A stretch of DNA of 64,000 nt from Lactobacillus acidophilus (GTDB lineage: Bacteria > Bacillota > Bacilli > Lactobacillales > Lactobacillaceae). Below the pieces are notes generated by a model that saw only the letters and a list, made by a program, of their open reading frames with translations, had not been told where the DNA came from and made no database searches. The DNA lies in assembly GCF_034298135.1 (NCBI RefSeq), contig NZ_CP139575.1:1798001-1862000 (forward strand), given 5' to 3'. The position numbers and the translations under genes were made by a program. Shown here in pieces: positions 44,061 to 52,232 of this stretch (positions within the stretch are counted from its first letter, which is position 1; each line of letters begins with the position of its first letter).

Positions 44061-45122
44061 TTATATTTTGATTTTTCCAGTTAAAATTTTAGTTCGAGCA
44101 ATTTGTACTTCTTTCCAAGTATTAGGATCAATTTGACCTGGTAAAATTGATATAACATTACTTTTTAATCCATAGACTATGGTTTTTTTGCCAGGAAATG
44201 CTTCTTTGTAACTATGAGTGGCAATATCCTCAGTGGCTACGTTGATGCCAGTAATTACTGAAGTTAAAACAAAATTAGCTTCTTGGCCACCTTTGGCGAA
44301 ATAATTTCCTAAATTAGATTGATTAGTATCAACGCCGATTACCCAAACGCGTTTTTTAGCAGGGCGAGCTTGGTTAATAAACTTTGCTTCTTGAAAAAGA
44401 CCATTACCAGCATTGCCGGCTGCATGGAAAATGATATCTACTTTTTTGCCATACATATAGGCAGCAATACTTTTAGCCTTGCTGGTGTCTGTAAAATTAC
44501 CAATATTTTGATTATAGACGATAATTTTTTTATGCATTTTTTTAGCTTGATCTTTTACACCTTGATTGAAGCCATACTTAAACGAATTGATGACAGCGTT
44601 ATTCGCGCCACCAATAAAACCAACTTTTCCAGTTTTAGTTGTATTAGCAGCTGCAACACCAGCTAAATAAGCACCTTCGCTTTTTTTAAATTGCACTGAG
44701 GCAATGTTTTTATAGCCCTTGATAGTGTCATCTATGATAACAAAATTTTTTTGTGGATTACTTTTTGCAGCGGAAAGAATAGCTTTTTTGGATTTGTTGC
44801 CTATAGCAAAAATGGTCTGATATTTTTGGCGTAGAGCTTTATTAATGCCATTTTTTAAATTAGTTTGATTTTTAACCTGAAAATATTGATAACCATCTTT
44901 ACCCCTGGTTAATTTATATTCTTTTCCATAATCTTCTAGTCCCCTCCAAGCAGATTGGTTAAATGATTGATCATTAACATTCCCATCTGTAACTAAGGCT
45001 ACTGATTTAGAAGCATTGCCATCTGTATCATTTGAAGTAGAACATGCAGTTAAGGTACACATTGTTAATAGAACTACTAAAAATATTTTTTTGAAATTTA
45101 TACTAAAACTTTTTTCTAACAT
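44061..45122 (-). CDS. BmpA-family nucleoside-binding lipoprotein 2
   Basis: 353 residues from the ATG at 45122. No clear Shine-Dalgarno is seen and TTG 45137 is an alternative. Lipobox LTAC. Same motifs as paralogue 1 (NDQSFNQSAWRGLEDYGKE, GFIGGANNAVINSFKYGFNQG, FHAAGNAGNGLFQEA, WVIGVDTNQS). It has its own terminator and sits upstream of bmpA, so it is a separately expressed second receptor, possibly with other nucleoside preference. Confidence 0.9.
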   Translation of the reverse strand: MLEKSFSINFKKIFLVVLLTMCTLTACSTSNDTDGNASKSVALVTDGNVNDQSFNQSAWRGLEDYGKEYKLTRGKDGYQYFQVKNQTNLKNGINKALRQKYQTIFAIGNKSKKAILSAAKSNPQKNFVIIDDTIKGYKNIASVQFKKSEGAYLAGVAAANTTKTGKVGFIGGANNAVINSFKYGFNQGVKDQAKKMHKKIIVYNQNIGNFTDTSKAKSIAAYMYGKKVDIIFHAAGNAGNGLFQEAKFINQARPAKKRVWVIGVDTNQSNLGNYFAKGGQEANFVLTSVITGINVATEDIATHSYKEAFPGKKTIVYGLKSNVISILPGQIDPNTWKEVQIARTKILTGKIKI

Positions 45123-45217
45123 GTATTTATTGTACAAGAACTAAAACATTTTTACTGAAAAAAATATGTAATCATGGTTTAATTTATAAATGATTAAAGA
45201 TGAATTGGAGAAATTGA

Positions 45218-45823
45218 ATGAGACGAGAAGAAACTAAGCGGCTAGCAATTACCGCTGTATTTGCTGCACTATTGATTATTCAAACCTTTGTACCTAATGT
45301 AGGCTATATTAGAATTATTCCAGCACTTCCTGCTATCACTACTATTCCAATTACAATTGCAGTGTATGGCACGTTAATGGGACCTAAAGCAGGATTTTTA
45401 TTTGGCCTTTTCTGGGGAATTACTAGATTATTTGTTGCTTATACCCAACCAGGAGACATTGTTAGTTTAATGCTATTCCAAAATCCAGTAATTTCGCTTG
45501 TACCAAGTATTTTAGCTGGATATTTCCCAGGAATTATTGGTAAATATTTTGATAATAGTAAGTATGCAAAACTAGGTTATATTTTGAGTGGCGCTGCAAC
45601 TTCGTTGACAAATACGATTATGGTTATTGGATTAACTAGTTTATTCTTCATGCATGATCCAGCAAAGTTGGTGCAACATTTGGGAAATTACAATTCTAGT
45701 ACGCCATTAATTTTGATTTTGATTACGGCATTAGGTTTTAATGGTTTGCTTGAAGCAATCTTTACAGCAATTGTAACGCCGATTATTGTAACACCATTGA
45801 AATTAGTAATGAAGAGACGTTAA
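45218..45823 (+). CDS. ECF transporter substrate-binding (S) component
   Basis: 201 residues, about six membrane helices, with N-terminal RREETKRLAITAVFAALLI typical of ECF S components. Such proteins bind a vitamin and share an EcfAAT module encoded elsewhere. Resemblance to pantothenate PanT is possible but not decidable here. GGAGAAA precedes the ATG. Monocistronic with its own terminator. Confidence 0.85.
   Translation: MRREETKRLAITAVFAALLIIQTFVPNVGYIRIIPALPAITTIPITIAVYGTLMGPKAGFLFGLFWGITRLFVAYTQPGDIVSLMLFQNPVISLVPSILAGYFPGIIGKYFDNSKYAKLGYILSGAATSLTNTIMVIGLTSLFFMHDPAKLVQHLGNYNSSTPLILILITALGFNGLLEAIFTAIVTPIIVTPLKLVMKRR
45532..45545 (-). other. Noc-binding-site-like motif
   Basis: Minus strand AATTCCTGGGAAAT, 12 of 14 to the NBS consensus. 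Within the S-component gene. Confidence 0.35.
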
Positions 45824-45830
45824 ATTATCT

Positions 45831-45862
45831 AAAAAAACATTGCCCGTGGGCAATGTTTTTTT
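45831..45862. terminator. Bidirectional terminator
   Basis: AAACATTGCCC / GGGCAATGTTT with a 2-nt loop, A/T tails both sides, between two converging genes. Confidence 0.9.
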
Positions 45863-48201
45863 TATTCGCTTCGTAATGCAATTGCGGCATCTTTTTTGGC
45901 TGCCATTCTTGCAGGAATGTGTCCACCCAACAAGGTAAGAACTGTTGAGATAATAATTAAAATTAATGCAGCTTTTGGATCAAGTTGTGCTACATTAGCT
46001 AAATCTGTGAGATTGTAAATGACACTATTGATTGGGAATGTTAACAAGTATGCAATAAAAATACCAAGTACGCCGGAGAAGACACCTAAGATAAATGTTT
46101 CTGCGTCAAATACGCGTGTAATATCTTTCTTACGAGCACCTAGTGCTTTTAAGACACCGATTTCTTTAGTTCTTTCAAGAACTGAAGTATAAGTCAAAAT
46201 ACCAATCATAATCATCGAAGTAATCAACGAAATGGCAGCGAAGGTAACTAAGATAGTGGTAATACCATTAAGAAGTCCACCGGTCATCGTTGTAACGGCG
46301 CTAGACATATCGGTATAAACAATCTTGTCAGCTTTCTTTTTGCCTTTGTTCCAGTTGTCTAAGTAATCGAGTACCTTGTCTTTATCATCAAAATTATTAG
46401 GATAAATCATGATTCCTGTTGGAATGCTTGAACCACCTAATGTTTGCATAGTGGTTTTCTTTTCAATACTATTTAACTTTTGATTAGTTAAAACGCTACG
46501 ATTACTCTTTTGTTGGGCTTTGACAATTGCCGAATTCTTGTTATTATTGATAACTTGTTGTGAAAGGCGATCGCTATATGCGATGCCAGTTGATAGAAGA
46601 GCCATCGAATCTTCATTTTTAGGTCTAATGACACCAACTAATTTTAATTTTGTTTTAGCGTTGTTGTACATGGAATTATTCACATTTCTTGGAACGAACA
46701 TTCCATTTGGTAATTCTTGGTAGTACTCATTGTTAGAAACGAGTCTAAAGTTTTTACCAACTAATTTATCAAATTTAATCTGTTCTTTATTAGAAATATC
46801 AAAGCCCAGATTCTTCAATGAATTAATATTAACGGTATTTTTATTATCAGCTACTAAAACTAAATCTGTGGCTTTGGTAGGCCAGGCACCAGATAACAGC
46901 TGGTAATTTTGCTTTAAAAATGAACCTTTATTTTTGTTCAAAGTCGTTGGAAAAACGGATGAACCAATTCCCATTGAGCTCATTGCTTGAGCACGTGCTT
47001 GTAAAACAGATGAACCTTGATTAGGATCCGCATTTGAAAATTGAACGCGTTCAGTTTTGCCATTTACTTTAGAAAGTAAGTTTAAGTTAACTGCGCGTTG
47101 GTAAGAAATATTATTAGCGTAACTAGGATTGATCTTTTTAACGTAATCGACATATTTTTGTGTAATTTTATTAGTATGTTGAGTTTGTTGACTTTGATCA
47201 TTTTGTGCAATTATATAGCCACGATTCTTGACATTTTTGTCAGAATCATTCCGCTCATTCATTGAAGTCATATCTGTAGCAGTTTGAGTAATTGAGATCG
47301 GATATTTCGCTAAAGCTTTACTCATGGTGGTGTTAATTTGTTTTTGGAAACCATTGGAAATCGCTAACACTATTGCGATAGAGATAATACCGATACTTGA
47401 AGCGAAAGCTGTTAAAATTGTTCTACCTTTTTTGGTCATAATATTGGTAAAGCTAAGTTTGATAGCATTCCAATATGACATCTTAGTCCGCTTCAAGTGG
47501 AAGGTATCTTTTTCTTCTTTTGGTTCAAATGGTTTAGAGTCGTGGCGAATCTTTCCATCTTGGAAGTTAACAATTCTTGTAGCATATTTTTCAGCTAACT
47601 CAGGATTGTGGGTAACCATAATTACTAAACGATCTTTAGAGATCTTTTTGATTAATTCCATGATTTGAACTGAAGTCTCAGTATCAAGCGCTCCAGTTGG
47701 CTCGTCACAGAGCAAGATATCTGGATCATTTGCAATTGCACGGGCGATTGCTACACGTTGCATTTGACCGCCTGATAATTGGTTAGGCCGCTTATTAAGA
47801 TGTTCTTTTAAACCGACTTCAGTTAAAGCTTTAACAGCTTTTTCATGGCGTTCTTTTTTAGGAACACCAGAAAGGTTCATACCTAATTCCACATTGGCGA
47901 TAATTGAGAGGTGGGGAATCAGATTGTAATTTTGAAAAATAAAACCTACGGTATTGTTACGATAGGCATCCCAATCGATTTCTTTGAAATTTTTGGTTGA
48001 CTTACCATTAATAATCAAATCACCTTTATCGTAGCGATCAAGTCCACCGATAACATTTAACATAGTTGTTTTCCCAGATCCACTAGGACCTAAGATTGCA
48101 ACGAATTCTTGATCACGAAAGGATATACTAACATCATCTAGGGCATGAGTAATATTATCGCCCACTTTATATGACTTAAAAATATGTTTTAGTTGTAGCA
48201 T
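45862..48201 (-). CDS. ABC transporter, fused ATPase and FtsX-type permease (MacB/LolCDE-like)
   Basis: 779 residues. The N-terminal ABC domain (1-230) has Walker A GPSGSGKT (38-45), signature LSGGQMQRVAIARA and Walker B LLCDEPTGALD. Then comes a membrane helix near 255, a ~330-residue extracellular domain, and three C-terminal helices of the FtsX core (ERTKEIGVLKALGARKKDI). In Gram-positives such mechanotransmission exporters serve peptide resistance or export. No two-component system is adjacent, so the role is open. Confidence 0.92.
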   Translation of the reverse strand: MLQLKHIFKSYKVGDNITHALDDVSISFRDQEFVAILGPSGSGKTTMLNVIGGLDRYDKGDLIINGKSTKNFKEIDWDAYRNNTVGFIFQNYNLIPHLSIIANVELGMNLSGVPKKERHEKAVKALTEVGLKEHLNKRPNQLSGGQMQRVAIARAIANDPDILLCDEPTGALDTETSVQIMELIKKISKDRLVIMVTHNPELAEKYATRIVNFQDGKIRHDSKPFEPKEEKDTFHLKRTKMSYWNAIKLSFTNIMTKKGRTILTAFASSIGIISIAIVLAISNGFQKQINTTMSKALAKYPISITQTATDMTSMNERNDSDKNVKNRGYIIAQNDQSQQTQHTNKITQKYVDYVKKINPSYANNISYQRAVNLNLLSKVNGKTERVQFSNADPNQGSSVLQARAQAMSSMGIGSSVFPTTLNKNKGSFLKQNYQLLSGAWPTKATDLVLVADNKNTVNINSLKNLGFDISNKEQIKFDKLVGKNFRLVSNNEYYQELPNGMFVPRNVNNSMYNNAKTKLKLVGVIRPKNEDSMALLSTGIAYSDRLSQQVINNNKNSAIVKAQQKSNRSVLTNQKLNSIEKKTTMQTLGGSSIPTGIMIYPNNFDDKDKVLDYLDNWNKGKKKADKIVYTDMSSAVTTMTGGLLNGITTILVTFAAISLITSMIMIGILTYTSVLERTKEIGVLKALGARKKDITRVFDAETFILGVFSGVLGIFIAYLLTFPINSVIYNLTDLANVAQLDPKAALILIIISTVLTLLGGHIPARMAAKKDAAIALRSE

Positions 48202-48219
48202 TTCGTCCTCTTTTCTAAT

Positions 48220-49323
48220 TTAAATTACGTTGAATTTAACGATACCTGCTGCAGCTAAAATAGCTTGCAAGATAAAGAATAAAACTATTACTCCCATGAT
48301 AACGAAATGGCGGCGTTTATGCATGACAAATACACCAGCAAATTCACGAATAATTGCGTTAGGTAAATAATAGAGTCTAGTAAAAGCACCGACGCCATTA
48401 GCTTTTAGGCCCACTTCTTTAGCTAAAAGCGCAGCTCTAAAAATATGGTAGTTGTTGCTAAAAAATGTTGCTTTAAAATTGGGACCCCCAAAGTCGTTAG
48501 TAGCTAGTTGCTTAGAAAAAAGCATATTTTGGTAAGTATTTTTAGATTGATCTTCAATTAAAATATGATCTGGTGAAACTCCACGGTGTTGTGCAAATTT
48601 GGCCATAGCTAAAGCCTCAGGTACTTTTTCATCAGGACCTTGTCCACCGGACATGATAATAATAGGACGTTTTCTACCTTTTTGATATTGGCGATTAGAG
48701 AACTGGATTGCTCGATTGATTCGTGCAGCTAGTAACTTAGAAACTTGATCACCATTAATTAGTCCTGCACCTAAAACAATTAGGTAGTCTTGTTTGTAAT
48801 GGCGAGGATAAATTTGATATAAGAGCAAATTTACTAAAAAGTTGTATAAAACTAATCCTAGATAAATAGCAATAGCAGGAATAGAAGCGAGTAGGGCACT
48901 TAACCAATGAGGCAAATAGCGTCCCGGCCCTAAGATGAAGATAACGCTAAAGATTAACGCAATAAAACCAGAAAATAAGGTCAATAGATTAGGTAAAGTG
49001 TGACTCTCATATTTCCAGACAAAATAGGCATTCCAAAAAAGAAATAGCCAGGCAAAAACTAGTATTAGAATAATACCGAAGAAAACGATCAGTAATAGTA
49101 GATTATATGCTCGTTGTAATCCTCGGCTGGTGCTCTTATTGATCATAACGGTGATCCAAGCGAATACTGAAATAAAAAAGATTGTAAATAAAACCCCATT
49201 AATTAAGCGCCGCGGCTCAATTAACCAAGAAATTAAAAATATGAAAAACATCAGAAGCATAAAAACTGAAATGTAAAAAAATTCGCCGCGTCTTCCTAAA
49301 AAGGCGATGATCTCCTGTATCAT
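48220..49323 (-). CDS. YdcF/SanA-family (DUF218) membrane protein, second copy
   Basis: 367 residues from the ATG at 49323 (GGGAGGA upstream). Same plan as the protein at 18314-19366: N-terminal membrane helices, then IVLGAGLINGDQVSKLLAARINRA, MSGGQGPDEKVPEALAMA, EDQSKNTYQN and FSNNYHIFRAALLAKE, with a C-terminal helix. It precedes the ABC exporter by 18 nt and may be cotranscribed with it. Confidence 0.9.
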   Translation of the reverse strand: MIQEIIAFLGRRGEFFYISVFMLLMFFIFLISWLIEPRRLINGVLFTIFFISVFAWITVMINKSTSRGLQRAYNLLLLIVFFGIILILVFAWLFLFWNAYFVWKYESHTLPNLLTLFSGFIALIFSVIFILGPGRYLPHWLSALLASIPAIAIYLGLVLYNFLVNLLLYQIYPRHYKQDYLIVLGAGLINGDQVSKLLAARINRAIQFSNRQYQKGRKRPIIIMSGGQGPDEKVPEALAMAKFAQHRGVSPDHILIEDQSKNTYQNMLFSKQLATNDFGGPNFKATFFSNNYHIFRAALLAKEVGLKANGVGAFTRLYYLPNAIIREFAGVFVMHKRRHFVIMGVIVLFFILQAILAAAGIVKFNVI

Positions 49324-49410
49324 AATATCCTCCCTTATGCCTTTTTCAGCTATTTCCATTATAATAGAAACAATACATAAAAGTTAAAGAATCAAGGTGT
49401 AAATGGAAAA

Positions 49411-50064
49411 ATGAGAAAATTTTGGCATTACCTGGGAAATATTGCAGGGATAATTGTCGCATTAATTTTATATAGTAGGCTTGAGATATTCTATTTTGCT
49501 CCGCAAAGGATACATTTAGGTAATCTTCGTGTTATAGTAACTGCTTTAGTAACTGTCGCAATTTTATTTGTGATTTTTTATTTATATCGAAGTCAGTTAA
49601 GAGAAAGAAATTATTGGGGATTTAATGAGAGTCCTCACTGGGATATGAGAAGAATTGGAATAGCTGCGATTGGTTTTGTATTAATTACGATCGGCTCAAT
49701 TGTAATGTTAAATATAGTGGGTGGCGGTGTTTCCGAAAATCAGCAGGCTTTAAATAGAATCCAGCAACAGAATACTGGAATGTTTAAGATTCTGGTAGTA
49801 TTCATTGCACCGTTTTGCGAAGAAACAATTTTTAGAGGGATGTTTTTCAATATCTTCTTTACTAAACCTACGCGTTTGAATAAGTGGCTGGGAATAGTTA
49901 CAAGTGGCTTTTTGTTTGGCTACATGCATGATCCGATGTTAAGCAGATTTATTTTTGTATATTGGGTGTTGGGGATAGTCTTAGCCTGGGTATATACGAC
50001 AACTAAGGACTTGCGCTATTCGATGCTGGTACACATGTGTTATAACGCATTAGGTTTTATTTAG
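49411..50064 (+). CDS. CPBP-family intramembrane metalloprotease
   Basis: 217 residues, about 6 helices. Abi/CAAX motifs: CEETIFRGMFFN (EExxxR), FGYMHDP (FxxxH) and VHMCYNALG (HxxxN). Members can act in bacteriocin self-immunity; no bacteriocin gene is seen nearby. GTGTAAATGG upstream is a weak Shine-Dalgarno. Confidence 0.88.
   Translation: MRKFWHYLGNIAGIIVALILYSRLEIFYFAPQRIHLGNLRVIVTALVTVAILFVIFYLYRSQLRERNYWGFNESPHWDMRRIGIAAIGFVLITIGSIVMLNIVGGGVSENQQALNRIQQQNTGMFKILVVFIAPFCEETIFRGMFFNIFFTKPTRLNKWLGIVTSGFLFGYMHDPMLSRFIFVYWVLGIVLAWVYTTTKDLRYSMLVHMCYNALGFI
49427..49440 (+). other. Noc-binding-site-like motif
   Basis: ATTACCTGGGAAAT, 12 of 14 to the NBS consensus, at the 5' end of the CPBP gene. 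Confidence 0.35.
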
Positions 50065-50077
50065 TTGAATGTAAATT

Positions 50078-50101
50078 AAAACGCCGTTTCCGGCGTTTTT
50101 T
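50078..50101. terminator. Bidirectional terminator
   Basis: AAAACGCCG / CGGCGTTTT with TTTC loop, between converging genes. Confidence 0.9.
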
Positions 50102-50103
50102 AT

Positions 50104-50505
50104 TTAGTGTGCAAATAATCTGATAATGATAGTAAGTATCAATGTAATTGGAAATATAATCATACCAGAATTCCAATTATCAAAGGCAAATCCGCAGATA
50201 GCATAGATTGCTCCAGCAATTGCCCAAATAGCAGAATTAAGACGCCCAAATTGAACCCATGAAAGGCTGAAGTGATGCTTATTTGTTGATGGATTACTCT
50301 TTTCTTCATTGTCATCTTTGAGCAAATAATCAGTTGAAACATCAAAAATATCAGATAAAGCAATGATTTTGTCTAGATCAGGTTTAGCTTGTCCGCTCTC
50401 CCATTTAGAAACAGATTGACGACTAACATTTAATTTCTCAGCCAATTCTTCTTGTGACCAATTATTATCGTTTCGTAACTGTGCGATTTTTTGATTTAAG
50501 CTCAT
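50104..50505 (-). CDS. XRE-family regulator with C-terminal membrane helices
   Basis: 133 residues from the ATG at 50505 (CGAGGTAA upstream). The upstream open frame is unrelated and overlaps another gene. HTH_3 domain: IAQLRNDNNWSQEELAEKLN and VSRQSVSKWESGQAKPDLDK. Two hydrophobic segments near 90-130 suggest membrane attachment, a common small class in lactobacilli. Possible promoter TTGACA (50592-50587), 19 nt, TAGAAT. Confidence 0.88.
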   Translation of the reverse strand: MSLNQKIAQLRNDNNWSQEELAEKLNVSRQSVSKWESGQAKPDLDKIIALSDIFDVSTDYLLKDDNEEKSNPSTNKHHFSLSWVQFGRLNSAIWAIAGAIYAICGFAFDNWNSGMIIFPITLILTIIIRLFAH

Positions 50506-50608
50506 TCTTATTACCTCGATTGTTTTGATTTTATCAAAATAATACTGCGAGAAGTGGTTGCATTCTACCAATTTTGCGATAAATTTTGTCAACTTGAGGT
50601 TGCGATGC

Positions 50609-51223
50609 TTATTTAGTAGGACGAGCATAAGTGATCCGGCCCTCTTTAAGAAGACTTTGAAAAGATTGCTCAATTGTTGATCGATGGACCGCACCCATTG
50701 GATCGATTCCGCCGATTTCGATAATTTGCGTTTTTCTACCGTGATATGGACCATCAATGATTGCTGTATGACCATTTGGACCATAACCAGTTCCAACATT
50801 AACAATGACAATGTCACCCGGCTTTACATTTTTAGCATGAATCTGTCTAAAGTATTGATGAGCATTTTTGGCATCATTTTCCATTTCAGGAGTAGAAAAG
50901 GCTGTTGGGCCAACATTATAGCCAGCCTGTTTCATCACTAGCCAAACCAGGCTTGAGCAATCAGTAAAACCATTTTTATCTGGATGTTGTAAATTGCCAA
51001 AGTTCATTCTTTGATCATCAGTACCGTAATTGAAATATCCAACCAAACGGCGACTGTGTTTGATAATTGTATTTTGATAACGTGAGTCATCAGTGAATTG
51101 AGTAGAAAAAGGCATGTTCATTGTTTTGCTCCCTATAAAAAATATGCTAATTAGGACTAATAGACTAGTAAAAACGAGAGTAATTTTCTTTTTTAATGTA
51201 GACTTGTCTGCCGCGACAATCAA
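50609..51223 (-). CDS. NlpC/P60-like cell-wall hydrolase (secreted or anchored)
   Basis: 204 residues. An N-terminal hydrophobic segment (11-31) acts as signal or anchor. Catalytic Cys 89 is in FTDCSSLVWLVMKQAGYN and His 152 in GPNGHTAIIDG, as in peptidoglycan endopeptidases of this clan. Start doubtful: AGGAGG touches the TTG at 51223. A better spaced ATG (GGGAG upstream) at residue 35 would remove the signal. Substrate is inferred to be muropeptides. Confidence 0.8.
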   Translation of the reverse strand: MIVAADKSTLKKKITLVFTSLLVLISIFFIGSKTMNMPFSTQFTDDSRYQNTIIKHSRRLVGYFNYGTDDQRMNFGNLQHPDKNGFTDCSSLVWLVMKQAGYNVGPTAFSTPEMENDAKNAHQYFRQIHAKNVKPGDIVIVNVGTGYGPNGHTAIIDGPYHGRKTQIIEIGGIDPMGAVHRSTIEQSFQSLLKEGRITYARPTK

Positions 51224-51279
51224 CCTCCTATGTATTATTCTTTCTTAATTTGATTAGTATTTTACAAGAAATTAGCTTT

Positions 51280-52128
51280 TTAGTTTAATATTTTTACTTT
51301 TTCGAAGATTTCTTTAAATGTGTCTACAGATTCAGTCATTCCCATTTTTTGAGCATTATTGATAAAGTTTAAAACTATACCTTCGTCCTTCGTCTTCAAA
51401 TACTGCAGTATTTTCTGTAAAAATGTCAGAGTTACTTTAAAGAATTCAAGATATTGCGGTAATTCGACATCTTGCAGCGCATCTAGTAATTTCTGTGCAT
51501 GAACTGTATCCTTTCGAAAAATTAAAGAAATAGTAGTATCTGATAAAACACCCATCATTGAAATTAAACCGATAGAACTAGTATTTTTTTGAATCAAGTT
51601 CTGATTTTTCAAAACGTTCATTGCAATTGCATAGACTCTATCAGTTTTAATCATAAAAACACAGTTACCAAAAAAGCCTAAATCATAGTTGCTCCACAAG
51701 GTGATCTTGGACAAATAAGTGTAAAGGTGCATCTGATCAGAAAATGGTAAAAGATTTTCACCTTTGATTAATAGATATTGGTTACAAAGGATAACGGTAA
51801 GATATAGATTGTGTATGTTTCTATCAATATGGTATTTATCTAAGTGTATGTGAATTAGTTTTTTTATTGTACTAGTATCCTCATCTTCAATTGCTTTTAG
51901 TAATTCTTTTGGAATATCATTTTCTTGTTCGATGTTGGCATAACCGATAAATTCAGTAGGACTAATATGAATTCGGTTTAAAAGGGCGAGCACTTTGTTA
52001 AACTCTAACGTGATTTTGCCATTTTCCCAACGTGATAAGTTGGAAGTAGCACAAATACCTTTTGCAGCTTGTGCCAGGGTAATAGACTGTTCTTTTCGTA
52101 ATTCTTTATATTTTTCACCAATTACCAT
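51280..52128 (-). CDS. Rgg/GadR/MutR-family regulator
   Basis: 282 residues from the ATG at 52128 (GGGAG 9 nt upstream). The N-terminal HTH (about 1-60) has GEKYKELRKEQSITLAQAAKG and SNLSRWENGKITLEFNK, followed by a ~220-residue alpha-helical TPR-like domain as in peptide-sensing Rgg/PlcR proteins. Divergent from an ABC exporter with palindromes between, so it probably controls that gene. No pheromone gene was found in the 104-bp gap. Confidence 0.9.
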   Translation of the reverse strand: MVIGEKYKELRKEQSITLAQAAKGICATSNLSRWENGKITLEFNKVLALLNRIHISPTEFIGYANIEQENDIPKELLKAIEDEDTSTIKKLIHIHLDKYHIDRNIHNLYLTVILCNQYLLIKGENLLPFSDQMHLYTYLSKITLWSNYDLGFFGNCVFMIKTDRVYAIAMNVLKNQNLIQKNTSSIGLISMMGVLSDTTISLIFRKDTVHAQKLLDALQDVELPQYLEFFKVTLTFLQKILQYLKTKDEGIVLNFINNAQKMGMTESVDTFKEIFEKVKILN

Positions 52129-52151
52129 TTTGTTTTTCTCCCACATTGATA

Positions 52152-52199
52152 TTGCATATATGCAATTTATCATTTTTGAATAAAAAATGCATGCAATAA
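52152..52199. promoter_or_regulatory. Palindromic operators between rgg and the ABC exporter
   Basis: TTGCATATATGCAA (52152-52165) is a perfect 14-bp palindrome. ATGCATGCAA (about 52187-52196) repeats its half site TGCAA. Placement in the divergent promoter region suggests the Rgg binding sites. Confidence 0.5.
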
Positions 52200-52232
52200 T
52201 ATCCCCAATAACAAACAGGGGAGTTGAATTTC

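Noticed and set aside
50506..50817. 104-residue N-terminal extension of the XRE regulator frame
   Set aside because: It overlaps the NlpC/P60-like gene on the same strand; the HTH begins at a well-placed ATG at 50505.
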